Assembly (NCBI GenBank): GCA_026874595.1
Contig: CM049307.1
Coordinates: 43,840,362-43,904,361, forward strand
Length of the DNA: 64,000 bases
Direction: 5' to 3'
Source: Sipunculus nudus
Lineage: Eukaryota > Annelida > Sipuncula > Golfingiida > Sipunculidae
In this document: positions 50,726-62,860 of the stretch, piece by piece
How positions within the stretch are numbered: the first letter of the stretch is position 1
How the letters are laid out: each line of letters begins with the position of its first letter
The notes under the pieces: generated by a model
The model's input: only the letters and a program-made list of their open reading frames with translations
The model's database searches: none
Told to the model about the DNA's origin: nothing
Program-made: the position numbers and the translations under genes

Positions 50726-51235
50726 GTAAGTGTCATTCTACCTATCTTGCATTGCCTAATCTGCGATAATCATCTCACATATGAAAACAAAATCAAAATA
50801 GTAATTACAATACTTTTTTAGGGAAAGACAACTTTTATAGGGAACTTTCTGTTTTGGCTTCATTAGGCTTGAAAGTGTTTGGTTTCGGGTAATGTCCGTT
50901 GCTTAAAAGCCATTGTGTGGTTCATCAGATAGTTTTTCAAGGACTGACAATTGAATAAGAGAGTGCCCCCCCCCCGCCAAACGTTAAATAGGATGCCTCA
51001 CTCGCATTTTTTTTTTGTCAACTGTCATGTTTGTCAATAGCACTGCAGTGATGTATGCGCGTGGACCCACTCTGGCGACCGTACGTCCTTTTGTCAGGGC
51101 ACGCGTAATCTTTCACTGTTCATGTTTTCTTATTCAGAGCTTGGCTTCATTTCGCTATAGCTTGCTATATTAATGGCTCTCTGGCATAATAGGGAGTTTC
51201 GCTGAATTCTCAACTTTCACTCTTTATGGTTGCAG
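50726..51235 (+). other. Proposed 5' UTR intron, 510 bp
   Basis: Donor GTAAGT is at 50726 after AAG. The acceptor is at 51235 (TTTATGGTTGCAG|G) with a pyrimidine-rich approach (CAACTTTCACTC). Vertebrate Neurog2 and NeuroD genes also keep the coding region in one exon with a 5' UTR intron, so the structure is plausible. Prediction rests on consensus sites only. Confidence 0.55.
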
Positions 51236-51286
51236 GGCTGCCCTTGAATACTGCACAGCTCGAGCAGGTGCCTGTTCGTAAGGAGC

Positions 51287-52195
51287 ATGATGATGGGTGA
51301 GACTTGTACCACTTCCGACCCACTGTCTCCAGCAGTCAGCCACTCCAGCCTCACGGGGTCCGTAAACTGCGTCGAGATGAACGACTTGGATGATCTGTCA
51401 GATTTCGACGACCGCTGCTCTAGCATACAGAGTGAGTTGGAGACTATCAATTCAGACACTTTGGACGGTTTCATCAAACAAGAAACCGCCGTCAGTGACG
51501 CTAATGGCAACTGTCAGTCTAACAAATCTCGTTCTCGCCGCCTTCGTGATGATAACGAGAACTCAGGGGGTGGCCAGAAGAAGAAAAGATACAGCAAATC
51601 ACGTGCTCGTGTCAGAAGTCCGGGCGTGCTGAAACAGCTCAAGAAGCATCGCAGGGTCAAGGCCAATGACCGAGAGAGGAACAGAATGCACAACCTTAAC
51701 TCTGCCTTGGACACTTTACGTGCGGTGCTTCCTGCAGTCTCAGATGACAACAAACTGACCAAAATCGAAACCCTCCGCTTTGCACATAACTATATCTGGG
51801 CGCTATCGGAAACCCTGAAAATGTACGACAAAGGTGAGAAGGGCGGGACCACATGGACCGCCGCCCAACAAGCGCGGTTAATACAAGAAAGCGTGAACAA
51901 GGACAGTGATAACATGTCTGTTAACATGAACTTAAATATGTGCGTGAGCTCTGTTCCTGCGATGGCGCTGTCGCAAACTGCCACAGAACAAAGTTTTCCC
52001 TCACCTAACGAGCCCCGACTGCTCACGGACAATGCTTTCCACGCTGGGTTCAGGCCCATTCCGTCCTCTCCTCCCTGTGGAGCGCCTTGTTCCAACTACC
52101 CGTCATGGAGAGGTTTCAGTCAAGACGTTACAGCTAGAAATGTGATTGACTTTATGACGCCGCTTAACAGATATAACGTACATGAGACCTCGTGA
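51287..52195 (+). CDS. Neurog: Neurogenin-type proneural bHLH transcription factor
   Basis: A 302-residue single-exon protein, predicted to be nuclear. As an E-protein heterodimer, family members bind CANNTG E-boxes and switch on neuronal genes such as NeuroD and Delta. An acidic, Ser-rich N-terminus ([10 protein letters not shown], 33-42) is followed by a basic stretch [13 protein letters not shown] (98-110), likely a nuclear signal. The bHLH domain spans about 121-176. Its basic region [18 protein letters not shown] (121-138) includes the DNA-contacting E130 and R131. AND (126-128) marks neurogenin rather than NeuroD, which has ANA. Helix 2 is [18 protein letters not shown]. The segment [11 protein letters not shown] before the domain also fits neurogenins. 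The C-terminus is Ser/Pro-rich and unlike known motifs. The start is one of three adjacent Met codons; the third (51293) has A at -3 and G at +4, the best context. Class assignment is firm, one-to-one orthology less so. Confidence 0.95.
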   Translation: MMMGETCTTSDPLSPAVSHSSLTGSVNCVEMNDLDDLSDFDDRCSSIQSELETINSDTLDGFIKQETAVSDANGNCQSNKSRSRRLRDDNENSGGGQKKKRYSKSRARVRSPGVLKQLKKHRRVKANDRERNRMHNLNSALDTLRAVLPAVSDDNKLTKIETLRFAHNYIWALSETLKMYDKGEKGGTTWTAAQQARLIQESVNKDSDNMSVNMNLNMCVSSVPAMALSQTATEQSFPSPNEPRLLTDNAFHAGFRPIPSSPPCGAPCSNYPSWRGFSQDVTARNVIDFMTPLNRYNVHETS

Positions 52196-52683
52196 CCGCG
52201 TGCGTATCTATCTATCTACAATATTACATAGACTTTTTAATCCTAATAAGCTCATCGCATGCATTCCCTGGGGGAAGTTACCGGTGTATCCCAAAGACTG
52301 TGTCTTCCAGAGTGTCGTGAAAGAGACTGGTTGGTGAACATTATATAACGTATTACACAGCTCCATTGTACATAGATATTTAAAATATTTTATTTTTCTA
52401 TTTATTTCATGCAAGATCATGGGTAATCAATCGAATATGAATGACTATGCAAATATTACCTACATTTTGTCAAGCGACTGTTAATTCTACAAATTTGAAA
52501 TATGCAGAAGAAGTACATTCCATATTATTTACAATTTGATGTCATATTGTGCCTTAAATCTGAATTTGTTTGTATAAGCTATGTGAAAATGTACCACAGG
52601 GCTAAAGGGAACAAATTGATCAAAAGAGTAATTTATGCAAACTATTTAAAAGTCAGGTTTTGTAATTTAATATATATCTATAA

Positions 52684-52727
<44 letters not shown>

Positions 52728-53230
52728 GACCTATTGTGATGGCCATGACGACCGTGTGAAATCAAATGTCACACGGGCCGTCAGACTTGCTTCGTCACGC
52801 TGTAATTTGTTACCATCACATGTTGTTATTCACGCTGTAACTGGCAGCCATATACGTTACATACAAAGCATCTTCACATTCACAATACCACACACATAAA
52901 CTATACATAATACCACCTGCGTGCCTTCATATGCCGGTACAGTCGTCGCGGCAACCGAACTTACACTGTATGTATGGGAAAGAAAGTGTACTTGCATATT
53001 TATTTATTTTTGTCATGCATGATGAATATATGCATATCATTAGACATTTCATTGAGTCCTGTTTCACATATATGAAGAATGTTTGTTATTGAAATATAAT
53101 TATTTGAATATTAAATTTTTCTCCCGCAATACCCGGGATAAAATTGAAATATGTGTTACTTGTTTTTGCATGACGGTATATACAAGAACAGATCCCAAAT
53201 CCACCTGTCCAAATAAACATATATCCATAA
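52196..53230 (+). other. Proposed neurogenin 3' UTR and poly(A) signals
   Basis: AT-rich sequence follows the stop codon. Poly(A) signal candidates are ATTAAA at 53110-53115 and AATAAA at 53212-53217. I see no earlier canonical signal, which would make a 3' UTR of about 0.9-1.0 kb that includes the CA/TA microsatellite at 52685-52727. The end is a guess until transcripts are mapped. Confidence 0.4.
52685..52727. repeat. (CA)n(TA)n microsatellite in the proposed 3' UTR
   Basis: About 10 CA and 11 TA units. Confidence 0.95.
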
Positions 53231-53689
53231 TTCTTGGCCTTATTCTGCCCAGGTGTGATTTAAATATGTTAACTGCATTTTATCCGATTTTTTAATTTAT
53301 ATAGTAGCCAAAGAACGAGGACAATTTAACGATCCTGTCCATAGTTGCACATATCGTATCGGTTCTGGACATGTCAATATTTATACATTGGCCCAATTGT
53401 TAAACTTTTGTACCTTATTGGTCATTCAGAAATAGTCGCAAACGGTGAATTCTATGTGAACAAATGTGCACAAAATGTCCTTACATATATATAAAGTGCT
53501 TGAATAATTACCATCAATGGTCACTACATGTTGTTCATTGTAAAAAAAAAACACTGAACCTCCTCCAGTATATACAGAACAAGATCCAAATGTCTGAAAA
53601 ATATTGTGTGCATACCAATTCCATTGGTAAATCTGAAAGTGTTACATGTAAAAATGTCAAGAAAGTCCAAAGTCTCTATCCTTACAAGT

Positions 53690-53692
<3 letters not shown>
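53231..53692. other. Unassigned intergenic sequence
   Basis: AT-rich, no gene or repeat recognised. Confidence 0.4.

Positions 53693-53778
<86 letters not shown>
53693..53778. repeat. (TA)n microsatellite
   Basis: About 40 TA units with one CA interruption. Confidence 0.95.
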
Positions 53779-53859
53779 GCATGTGTGTGTGCATGTATAT
53801 ATGTATGGCTGAATAAAGGTGTGTGAATGTGTGTTTGTGTGCGTGATTTGTTGATACAA

Positions 53860-55047
53860 CTCTTGTTAATTACAATTTACAACAACCAATGCCCGACAAA
53901 AACAGTTTTGACTCGACATTGGTAATTTTATTTACCCTTAGTGAAAACGGTATGACATTAATCCGGGTTATTGTTGAATATGACTGAGTGGGGTGTCACG
54001 AAACAGAACCGGAGGGAGGGCGGTATGATTGCTCATTCAGTTTTGCATTAGGTGGAGATTACGACGGTTTACACTGGCCACGTGCTGCGCGTGCGCACGC
54101 CACGCGCTCTGCATTAATCAACAAACTTCGCATCTACTCGTCATAAAGTTCATCTTTGTTGGTACATCGTGGACAACATGTCACGCCCAAGAGGCGCTCA
54201 GAGATTTCCGGCTCTGCTAATAATAAGACACTCAGCCTCAAGAGCTGCCTCGAAGGAGCACCAATTCCATGTCTGTTGGTTGTATCACTCTGTATTATTT
54301 ATGTAAACGGTAAATCACCTTTCATCCCGCTTCCAGAAACTTAACATGCATAGCTCTAAGAAAGGTCTTAAGTGTAATTGTTCAATTTGAATTCACTGGG
54401 TGCCGTGTTTCTGATTGAGATCTCACTGGGGTATTGTATAGCTCTCAGTAAGAATGCCAGTATCGTTGTAAGGATATATTGTGTGGTGTACTGTTACATG
54501 GGTATTAGTGTCATCACCTGAGCTAAGAACACATTCACTCTCATTGACAAATCGGCAGGTCTGCCATGGGTTATTGATAACTATTAACTACTATGCAGTA
54601 CAAATACCTTGAAAACGACGGGTGGTATTTTAAGCAATAGACTTAATACAAATAGTATACATGAAATGCAAATGTGATTTTTACTCTTAGTCGTCGTGAC
54701 ATGGCATGTGCATGATTCAGTATATATATACATCACTAACTATTTTAATACTTTTATTTGAAATACAGCAAAAAAATGTTTTTCATGACAAATTCATCAG
54801 GTAAATAGGTTTTATCAATATATAGGTCAGTCGGTGCATGCTCTATAATGACGGTTTCAGTGCCCATGCATGTATGTATATATAAAAATACAAGCCAAAT
54901 TTTATTCATCAGTGTACCATGTTTTTACATAAAATAAATAAACATTAGACTCAAAGTAAATAGCTGTTAATCAAAGTTACTGTAAAAATATATTATCAAA
55001 ACTTACAGACATAAAATCTGTATACTCTATATTTTATGACTCCGGTG

Positions 55048-55050
<3 letters not shown>
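53860..55050. other. Unassigned sequence with a complex island at 54020-54240
   Basis: 54020-54240 is GC-rich and repeat-free (CCACGTGCTGCGCGTGCGCACGC region, TCTGCATTAATCAACAAAC). It may be regulatory for the gene 2 kb upstream, though this is inference. The rest is unremarkable. Confidence 0.3.

Positions 55051-55107
<57 letters not shown>
55051..55107. repeat. (TA)n microsatellite
   Basis: About 28 perfect TA units. Confidence 0.95.
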
Positions 55108-55109
<2 letters not shown>

Positions 55110-55313
55110 TGGAATATGCATGCCTGTGGACGATCGTGTTAACGTTTAGTCTTTCATGTAAAACGGGCACGTCAAAGTTCCTTTACGCGGGCACACATTT
55201 ATTTAATGTTAAACTGCTTATGCGTCGAACACTGCCGGAATATGTATAATATATTACAACGAAACATACGAACTAATGCATTTTATGTTGCAAGCTGTGC
55301 ATATACTTTTGTA

Positions 55314-55315
<2 letters not shown>

Positions 55316-55365
<50 letters not shown>

Positions 55366-55508
55366 TTACATGCATGTACTTATATATATATATATATAGG
55401 CGCGTGCAGATTATATGTACATATATGCATGCATATGTATATATAAGCGCACGCATGCATATATGTACACACACACACATATAATTAGTTACATATGCAT
55501 ATTCTCAT
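55316..55508. repeat. Segmental duplication, block A (copy 1)
   Basis: After a (TA)n run (55316-55361), the sequence from TACATTTACATGCATGTACT through GGCGCGTGCAGATTATATG to ATATGCATATTCTCAT recurs almost unchanged at 55653-55835. The main difference is the length of the internal TA run. It contains several ATGCAT/TGCGCA palindromes. Confidence 0.9.
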
Positions 55509-55652
55509 GATGGATGGATTAAGAGGTCGGGTCCTGTGCGAAGTAATCTCTGTTTTGTTCCGACTTATTGAGCCTATTGTATCTTTATAATGTATTCCGC
55601 CCGGTATATGCGTTAGGTGTGACGTCAGCGGATGCGGCTAATCGCAGGATCA
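55507..55652. repeat. Segmental duplication, block B (copy 1)
   Basis: 146 bp from ATGATGGATGGATTAAGAGG to CGCAGGATCA, repeated at 56568-56713 with about three mismatches. It contains a CRE (TGACGTCA) and homeodomain-like words (GGATTA, GGCTAATCG). Such complexity suggests functional noncoding DNA. Confidence 0.95.
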
Positions 55653-55680
55653 CATATATATATACATTTACATGCATGTA

Positions 55681-55724
<44 letters not shown>

Positions 55725-55835
55725 CGCGTGCAGATTATATGTACATATATGCATGCATATGTATATATAAGCGCACGCATGCATATATGTACACACACAC
55801 ACACATATAATTAGTTACATATGCATATTCTCATA
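55653..55835. repeat. Segmental duplication, block A (copy 2)
   Basis: Near-identical to copy 1 apart from the longer TA run at 55682-55722. It follows block B copy 1 directly, so the order here is A-B-A. Confidence 0.9.
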
Positions 55836-55899
55836 TTCACATGAATGACCGTTATATTTTCATCCGACATGCCTTAATTGTGTACTGCAATACATGCTA

Positions 55900-55932
<33 letters not shown>

Positions 55933-56567
55933 ATACATATATTTACCTATATATACACATATGATAATAATGGTATAGCTGTGTTATAGTCTGTAGACAA
56001 AGTTAATAGTAGGTAAAGAGAAAGAGTGACGTCTTTTCGATAGACTAACTTGTGTGTGTTATAATATGTAGATATAAATGAAGAATGATGCAGATTGCCA
56101 TGTCCACAATTACACACGCACACATGAAAGACGCGGTTAATAATGAGACAGACGCAAGGTGCGTGCATATAAGGACTCAAAAGTAAACTACACTGTTTAT
56201 GAAGAGCAGGTGCGCGCTTCATTAAAATCCAAATTAACAAGCATAAGCTTAATGGTGACGGAGGCTGAATACGGATCGTCAGCCAGTCTGATTGTACCGG
56301 GGGTGACCTGGAAGGAAGAGGGGTGCGATCTCCCGGGGAGAGAAGACATAGATGTCTCATAAGGAGCCACTTGTTTCGTTACATCAAAGTAAATTGCGAG
56401 TCTCTGTAACCGGGGTTTACTGCCGCGTCTGCAGAAAAGCCGCGCGCGTGTTTCACCCCGCTCGCTCCACGGGGGGCGCACCTAGCAACCGTGCATTTAT
56501 TTTAAATTATGCTAATTAATGATACCCGTGAGGCCTTTGATACAGCGCTTCAATGTATTTCTGGCGA
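55836..56567. other. Single-copy segment between duplicated blocks
   Basis: Contains (TA)n at 55902-55935. From 56150 onward it is a GC-balanced, repeat-free stretch (GGGGTGACCTGGAAGGAAGA region, GCGCGCGTGTTTCACC, TTATGCTAATTAATG). ORFs on both strands (137 and 94 codons) overlap but show no domain. Likely noncoding, possibly regulatory. Confidence 0.4.
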
Positions 56568-56713
56568 ATGATGGATGGATTAAGAGGTCGGGTCCTGTGC
56601 GAAGTAATCTCTGTTTTGTTCCGACTTATTGAGCCTATTGTATTTTTATAATGTATTCCGCCCGGTATATGAGTTAGGCGTGACGTCAGCGGATGCGGCT
56701 AATCGCAGGATCA
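56568..56713. repeat. Segmental duplication, block B (copy 2)
   Basis: Second copy of the 146-bp block with its CRE. Flanks differ from copy 1, so the duplication boundary is sharp on both sides. Confidence 0.95.
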
Positions 56714-57079
56714 TAGTGATGTGCTCCTCAAGCACTTTATAATTACGCGTAGTAAATCCTCAATGAAAATTTATAAAATTCCGACTAAAATAGGTGCACC
56801 TGCTGGATAAAGTAGTTCTGACATTCGATCAGAATATTAATTATCGGTTACTCGTTAAAGGAATGGGTATTTATGAAGGTCTGTAAATTATACCTGTTAA
56901 CACTGGTGTGATTGGGAGATGTATAGATCAGAAAATGATATATATTCGAGCAACATGATTCTCACATTTGCCGCCAATTCGATCACTAATAATAAGCAAT
57001 CCGTGAATTTTATATAAATGCTCTGAATGATGTCGAAAAAGCCTTGGGCAAGATGTGTTTGCAAAGTTATTAACCAAAT

Positions 57080-57970
57080 CATTTTGTCCCAGTTGAGGTA
57101 CCCCTCCTATTGTTGGGACATACAAACAGGAAATGTTCACCCCATGGCGAAGCAACAGTTCCTCAGCTCACGTTAAGTCCGTCAAGGGAGGCAAGGCTAC
57201 ATCATATCATCCCCGTCATCACCCGCTGCTGAGTTATAAAGGTGCGACTGCACGAGACCCACCGGGACTTGGTATAAAACTTTCGCCAACAATGACCGGC
57301 CAACGTTATTTGCGGCTTTTCATCACGGCTCACCGGTTCGCCGGACCTCTCACTAATGACTCCCTCTCTTTCACGGAACCATCTCTGGCGGAAAGAAGCG
57401 AATTTTATTCCCCATCAGGTTTTCGAGGGCACCCGCCGCTGAAAAGAAAGAATTCGGCACCACTATTGTCCGGGGGTTCTTTGTGAGACTGTCTGCCACG
57501 CGCCCAACTGGGGCTCGAGGAAACTCAGACAAAAGGGGCTCGCGTGCACCCAACTCACGGCCAAGTTATGGAAGCCCTCAGCAGACGAAATGTCACTTTC
57601 TTTTGTAGCTGGTTACCAAAAGGTCCTGATGAGGTTGATAGTAAAAAGCTAGACATTAAAATGATTAATCTTTTGAAGTCGCGCCTACCAAGTCGGGATG
57701 ATATACACGAGCCGTAAATGGGCGACCTCGGTTTTACCTGTGTCGGTCACATGGTAGCGGGCCCTGTAATTCGGCAGTGTTATTAGTTGGCCTCACACTA
57801 TAGTCCCTATTGGGTTGCCGGTTTTCTGTGCTCCAGTGAAAGCCCCATCCCCCTGACACCTGCCTCACCTGGAAACGATTATTATTAGTGGTAACCGGGC
57901 TTGATATTAAAACGGTCAGACCTCTCTGGATAAGCCGGCGGGTATATAAAGAACTCCCTGAGTGTCGTTT
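57080..57970. other. Complex GC-balanced island
   Basis: Nearly 900 bp without simple repeats, with blocks such as GGCCAACGTTATTTGCGGCT. A 117-codon plus-strand frame at 57133-57486 has no domain or splice support and begins beside ordinary intergenic sequence, so it is not called a gene. Possible downstream regulatory region of neurogenin. Inference only. Confidence 0.35.
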
Positions 57971-58399
57971 ACATTTTTGCACAATTAATATTTAAAAATA
58001 AATTTTCATATTATTAGATAATATAATGCCATGCATAGAATGTACGCTAACTTATGACTCACTTCAGGCTAAACAGCCTCTATAATTTTTATTTTCGCCC
58101 CATTTCGCCGAAATAATAAAATTATTTATTTTGTGTATTTTAAATGAAGCAATTAATTCAACCTCAGTTGTAGATGGACCCAAATTGTAATTACTTAACT
58201 ACAGTAAGTTCAGCGGGATTTGCGTATATCAGTGTAAGATTATTCGTGTGTGTGTGCGTTCTTTATAATGTATGCATTTAAACAATAAAAGCTCATCAGT
58301 CAAAATATTGGGCGTTCAAGCATTCGTTTCTTCTCAATTCTACTCACCCATAATTAAATTTTCTTTGTCGAGAAGTGAAATGGAATACTTTCCCGGGTT
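57971..58399. other. Unassigned AT-rich spacer
   Basis: No gene or repeat seen. Confidence 0.4.
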
Positions 58400-59115
58400 T
58401 AAAGACCAGATTATTCCCTATTTTTGTTACCCCCACGCATTTAATTTGAAATTCGAATACCCCATTGGTATAGTCTGAAACAATTTCAGATTACCCCCGC
58501 ACTGTTCAGATTATACCCCCTCGCTGATTTCACCAAATCAGAAATCCTTACGATTCAATCTTATGAAAAATTATTTAAATCAACCATGCACGTGAAAGAT
58601 ACGAGATTTAAAAGAAGGGATCAATCTGTGAAAACAATAAATTGTCGTAAAAATTATATTGTTCATTATATTTCTGTTGAATCATACACTTCATCAAAGC
58701 GAATGACGCATAAAGTGCAAACATGTAAGATATACAAAAAATCAAACTAATTTGAGAAATCAAGAAGAAAAAAAAATAAAGAATTTTATGTAAATAAACA
58801 CAAACAACAACTTTTCCCGCGGGGGGGGGGGAATCAAAACTCGGGGGCGGGGGCCTAACCCACAATCGATTTCAAATTATACTGGGGGTATTCTGAAAGC
58901 GATTTCAAGTTACCCCGGTATTCTGGAATAGATTTCAAGTTTCCGGAGGTAATCTGAAATCGATTTTAAGTTACCGTGGGTAATCTGAAATCGATTTCAA
59001 ATAACCGGGTTAAATATGAAATAGATTTCAACTGACCGGGGATAATCTGGAATCGATTTCAAATTATCCCTCGGTGATCTTCATGGCTGCAGCTGCATGG
59101 GCTAATCTGAACTCG
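58400..59115. mobile_element. Inverted-arm element with AATCGATTTCAAATTA motif
   Basis: The left arm (58400-58530) begins ACCAGATTATTCCC, like the 15.1-kb family, and carries TTTGAAAT..TTTCAGATTACCCCC units. The right arm (58850-59080) has about seven 30-bp tandem units in the opposite orientation, with core GGGGTAATCTGAAATCGATT then TCAAATTA. ATCGAT gives each unit a palindromic centre. The 300-bp middle is AT-rich with a G10 tract at 58821 and no ORF of note. Ends are blurred and no clean duplication was found. Confidence 0.6.
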
Positions 59116-59504
59116 ATAGACCGACTCGTTCTTATTAATTTTGTACTGACATCATTCTATGAAATGTATATGCCTCTGCAAATAAATAATTATTACGTTA
59201 AACCACCGTGATTTTATATATATATATCTGCTGTACCTGCAAAGTTTGTTTATACAATATGTATTTTCAGTCTATAAGTATAAATTTCCATTCACATGTT
59301 TGTGAACTTTGTTCTGTATATATAATTCAGCAATGAGCATTTCTCTATGCATGCAGGCCCCTCACTTCGCACGGAATAGTAGGAATAAAAAGGTATACAC
59401 AACACCAGAAGATTTTGGGAGGCGAAGGGGATTTCTAGTCCGCAACCTTATATTTTAGTGTTGGTGCGTGCTCACTTGATTCGAGTTCGGTAACAGTAGT
59501 TTAA

Positions 59505-59508
<4 letters not shown>
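59116..59508. other. Unassigned spacer
   Basis: AT-rich, no feature recognised. Confidence 0.4.

Positions 59509-59568
<60 letters not shown>
59509..59568. repeat. (TA)n microsatellite
   Basis: About 30 perfect TA units. Confidence 0.95.
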
Positions 59569-59571
<3 letters not shown>

Positions 59572-59779
59572 TTAGCTTAGTGATTCCTGAAAATATGAAT
59601 GGGTCACTTTATACTTTCAAAACAAGATAGCTAAGTCGGACCCCCCATTCCTCATCGTTCTTCGTCTAAAATGATGGATTCGCCCCCTGTGCATGTGCAC
59701 CACCACAGTCCCGCTTAAGGAAACTGGGGGTCGTTGAGGGAATCCTTTCAGGTATATATGCGGCGGCCTTGTGTATAAA

Positions 59780-60300
59780 GCAAAGTTACAGTAGGGCACC
59801 CCGCATAGAAGCTACTGCCTAATCCGCAATACCCTCGGGGCAGCCAGCATTAAAGTACAACCAATGATGTTTTTACAATCCGGCTTATGCGCTTTGTTAG
59901 GTCCCCATCAGAAGACCCGTTAAAAGAGGACAGGCCGAGATTAGCCACAGAAACGGTTTCACACCTTAGTGATTTGCTTCACCCTTGAGCGAGCCCTCCG
60001 AGTCTACTTCAAGTTGGCAGAATAATATGACCAGAAGCGAGCGCCTTACTGTTTAAACACTGTCGAATGCTTTAGGACAATCAACGCGTTCTCGGGCAAA
60101 CAAATAGAATTCCTTCCTCGAGAATCTGCTTCAATGCGGATGCTTGCAAATCTGCTCAAGGGTAGCAAGAGGCTTAGATATAGCTCTTGAAGGGTTAGAA
60201 AATCTGTAAGCTTTTGATATGCTCCCCGCGCGACAGGTGACGAAGTTTACCTTTCATGGAATTACGATCTCTGATACCTGGACGTGTGTTGGGCCTGGGG
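59780..60300. other. Complex island, possibly regulatory
   Basis: Repeat-free, GC-balanced block lacking a coherent coding frame. It has no strong motif cluster, so this is a weak candidate. Confidence 0.25.
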
Positions 60301-61000
60301 TCAGCGACTGCCAGCTGCTAGAAGTATTCAGCATCTGACTAAAGCTAAATATAAACATTATTACATGCATATATATGTAGGTGTCACGGGCACACAGCCG
60401 CCCCCAGGTCATATTATAATGTTGTCACACTTTGCGACATTCAATGGTGCTGTGCTATTTATATAATAAAAAAATCTACGCTGACACGGGAAGTATTATT
60501 CTGTAAAGGGATTGTTCAATATTGATTTTTCAACTCTGTTACCTTATTTATATAGGTAACGAAGTGAGGACAAGCATGGTTTTCCTGTATTCTTGAAAAT
60601 GAATCTACATGTATACCTACTACCTATATATGCGGTATAAAATTTCAATCGGCACATAATGATAAGGACAGAGCGACCACGTTACCAGATCAATGTTTAC
60701 AGCTAAATTTTCGCTTCTGTTTTGTGACCAGTTTCGTTTTTCTTTAATTGGTACACATTTGATGAACATGTTCCTTCATGCATGGATATTCCCTAATACT
60801 AAGGGATGGAATCTTTTAGCATCAATGCGTAGATTTTCCCTATATGTACATGGTACCAACTAATGGAATGGTCCGTTTGCTCACATGTATTTATTACCAT
60901 TGTAACTAATATGACTTTCCATATTTGCACGGCCGAAATGTGTGTATGCGTTTGTACGATTAGGAAACTAGAGTTAGTTGTATAGCAAGAAGTCCTTGGC
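60301..61000. other. Unassigned intergenic sequence
   Basis: No feature recognised. Confidence 0.4.
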
Positions 61001-61560
61001 CTGGAGCGACATACTCATTGACAAACATAAAACTCGGCGTGAAGACGAGAGTGCCACGGTGATTACACGGTCTGCCCTGACACAAATCGTCCCACACATT
61101 AAGTTCCTCTGAGACCACGAGTTAGACACATCAGCACAATTGTCGAGAAGAAAAGCAATGGCTCGCTGAAGCCGAACTCGCCAGCAAATTCGGCCTCTTC
61201 TGTGTGTGAATTGACCCAATAAATTCACGGTGTAAATAGCCCCAAGCTGGCTTCTCCGGGCCGGGGGGCCGGCGGAAAGATTGGCGGGCGAAGACAGTGA
61301 ATTCCAACCCCGTGCAAAATGCCAACACCGCTCCGTGTGGAAGTGAAATCCCGGGGGCATAGAGTTTCATCTAATAACTGACCCCTCCCTGTAAGATTCC
61401 GTGCCATGTCATGTCTTAGGTATATTTAAATGTTGAAGAAATCTCAGGTATTTTGCCCTGAACAATAGATATGTCTCCGGGCTAGCGGCGTGACTTGCTG
61501 CATTTCTCACCACGTTGCTATACTCAGTAACATGTCACCCCCTTCCGTCTTATAAGCTCT
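61001..61560. other. Complex GC-rich island
   Basis: Repeat-free block with GC-rich words (CTCCGGGCCGGGGGGCCGGC near 61254). Three overlapping minus-strand frames are open (up to 128 codons), without domains. Could be regulatory DNA or an unrecognised exon; neither is supported directly. Confidence 0.3.
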
Positions 61561-62648
61561 GTACTGCTGGTTATGACTAAACAAATTTGTAGTCTTTATA
61601 TAAAATAACCTGCTGCTTGTAGAATCAATTTGACATGTTGAAATAAAAGATTAACTTCTCATAGTCGCATGGTCTTACATTTGATATTTGTTGTGTACCG
61701 TTTATTCCTTTCAAAAATATTTAATACATAAATATATGCGAATTTAATATTCTTCTGTGTGAACATATTACTGTAAAACCAGAATATTAATAAACATTTG
61801 GATGGAAAGGTAATATATTCTTTTGGTATTCAAATACCCACCTATATAGGATATTTACATAATAAAACGACTAACATATAATAAGGCGACTTATATTTAA
61901 CAATCAATATAAGAAATAAAAAGTAAATCCCTTATTACATGTACAAAATCAAAGTTTAATCATCTCAACAATGCATATACGCAACTGTATTTTTTTAAAT
62001 TAAAATCTGTATTTTTTTTATTATTCCGTCAAGTTTTAATTCATAATGATAAAGGGATAATAAAATTAAAAAGGATATACATGTATTGAGGAGAGTATTT
62101 ATTCGATAGTTCTCTTAACGAATTAATTCGCAGAAAACAGTAAGACCGTGATAATGTAAGAAATTGTGATTAGTGCCCCATGCATGAGCTTTTCTATTGT
62201 TGTATATAGAGTGCATTCATAATATACCATGCATGTATATGGACAACTGTCCCTGCGGGCGACATATTGATCATATGAAAGCAGGACGACTTAACGTATC
62301 AGCTGCATTCAGTTAAGATATACAAAATACGAATTATTCAATGCAAAACAACCGTTTTTGCACTGCTCATGTATAATATTGTATTGAAAAATGCAGGTCT
62401 GGGTTTTTATCTTATAAAAATCTCAAATTTATTAGAGATCAAAACTGAAATTATGAGAGGCAGTAAAAAGAGTTTTTAATATATAGTAAAAGTAAGCAAT
62501 TTTAATTCCGGAAGCTCCTTTTTTATCTAAACATATGTTGTTATTAATAATAAAACTTTATGAAATATTCATTAATTTCAGTCTGATATTGAATATAAAT
62601 ATAGGTTAAAATCTCACAAACATACAATAAACACACAAGATACATATA

Positions 62649-62650
<2 letters not shown>
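61561..62650. other. Unassigned AT-rich sequence
   Basis: Very AT-rich. No gene or defined repeat. Confidence 0.4.
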
Positions 62651-62701
<51 letters not shown>

Positions 62702-62720
62702 GACTTGCATGCTTTATTAC

Positions 62721-62755
<35 letters not shown>

Positions 62756-62779
62756 TAAAAGACATTCAGCCACTGACTT

Positions 62780-62858
<79 letters not shown>

Positions 62859-62860
62859 AT
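62651..62860. repeat. Cluster of three (TA)n microsatellites
   Basis: TA runs at 62651-62699, 62721-62753 and 62782-62860, separated by short unique spacers. They may be one expanded locus broken by insertions. Confidence 0.9.

Noticed and set aside
55947-56360. 137-codon minus-strand ORF
   Set aside because: Crosses a boundary between AT-rich and complex DNA and shows no protein-like segment.
57133-57486. 117-codon plus-strand ORF
   Set aside because: No domain, no splice or start context, open by composition in a GC-balanced block.
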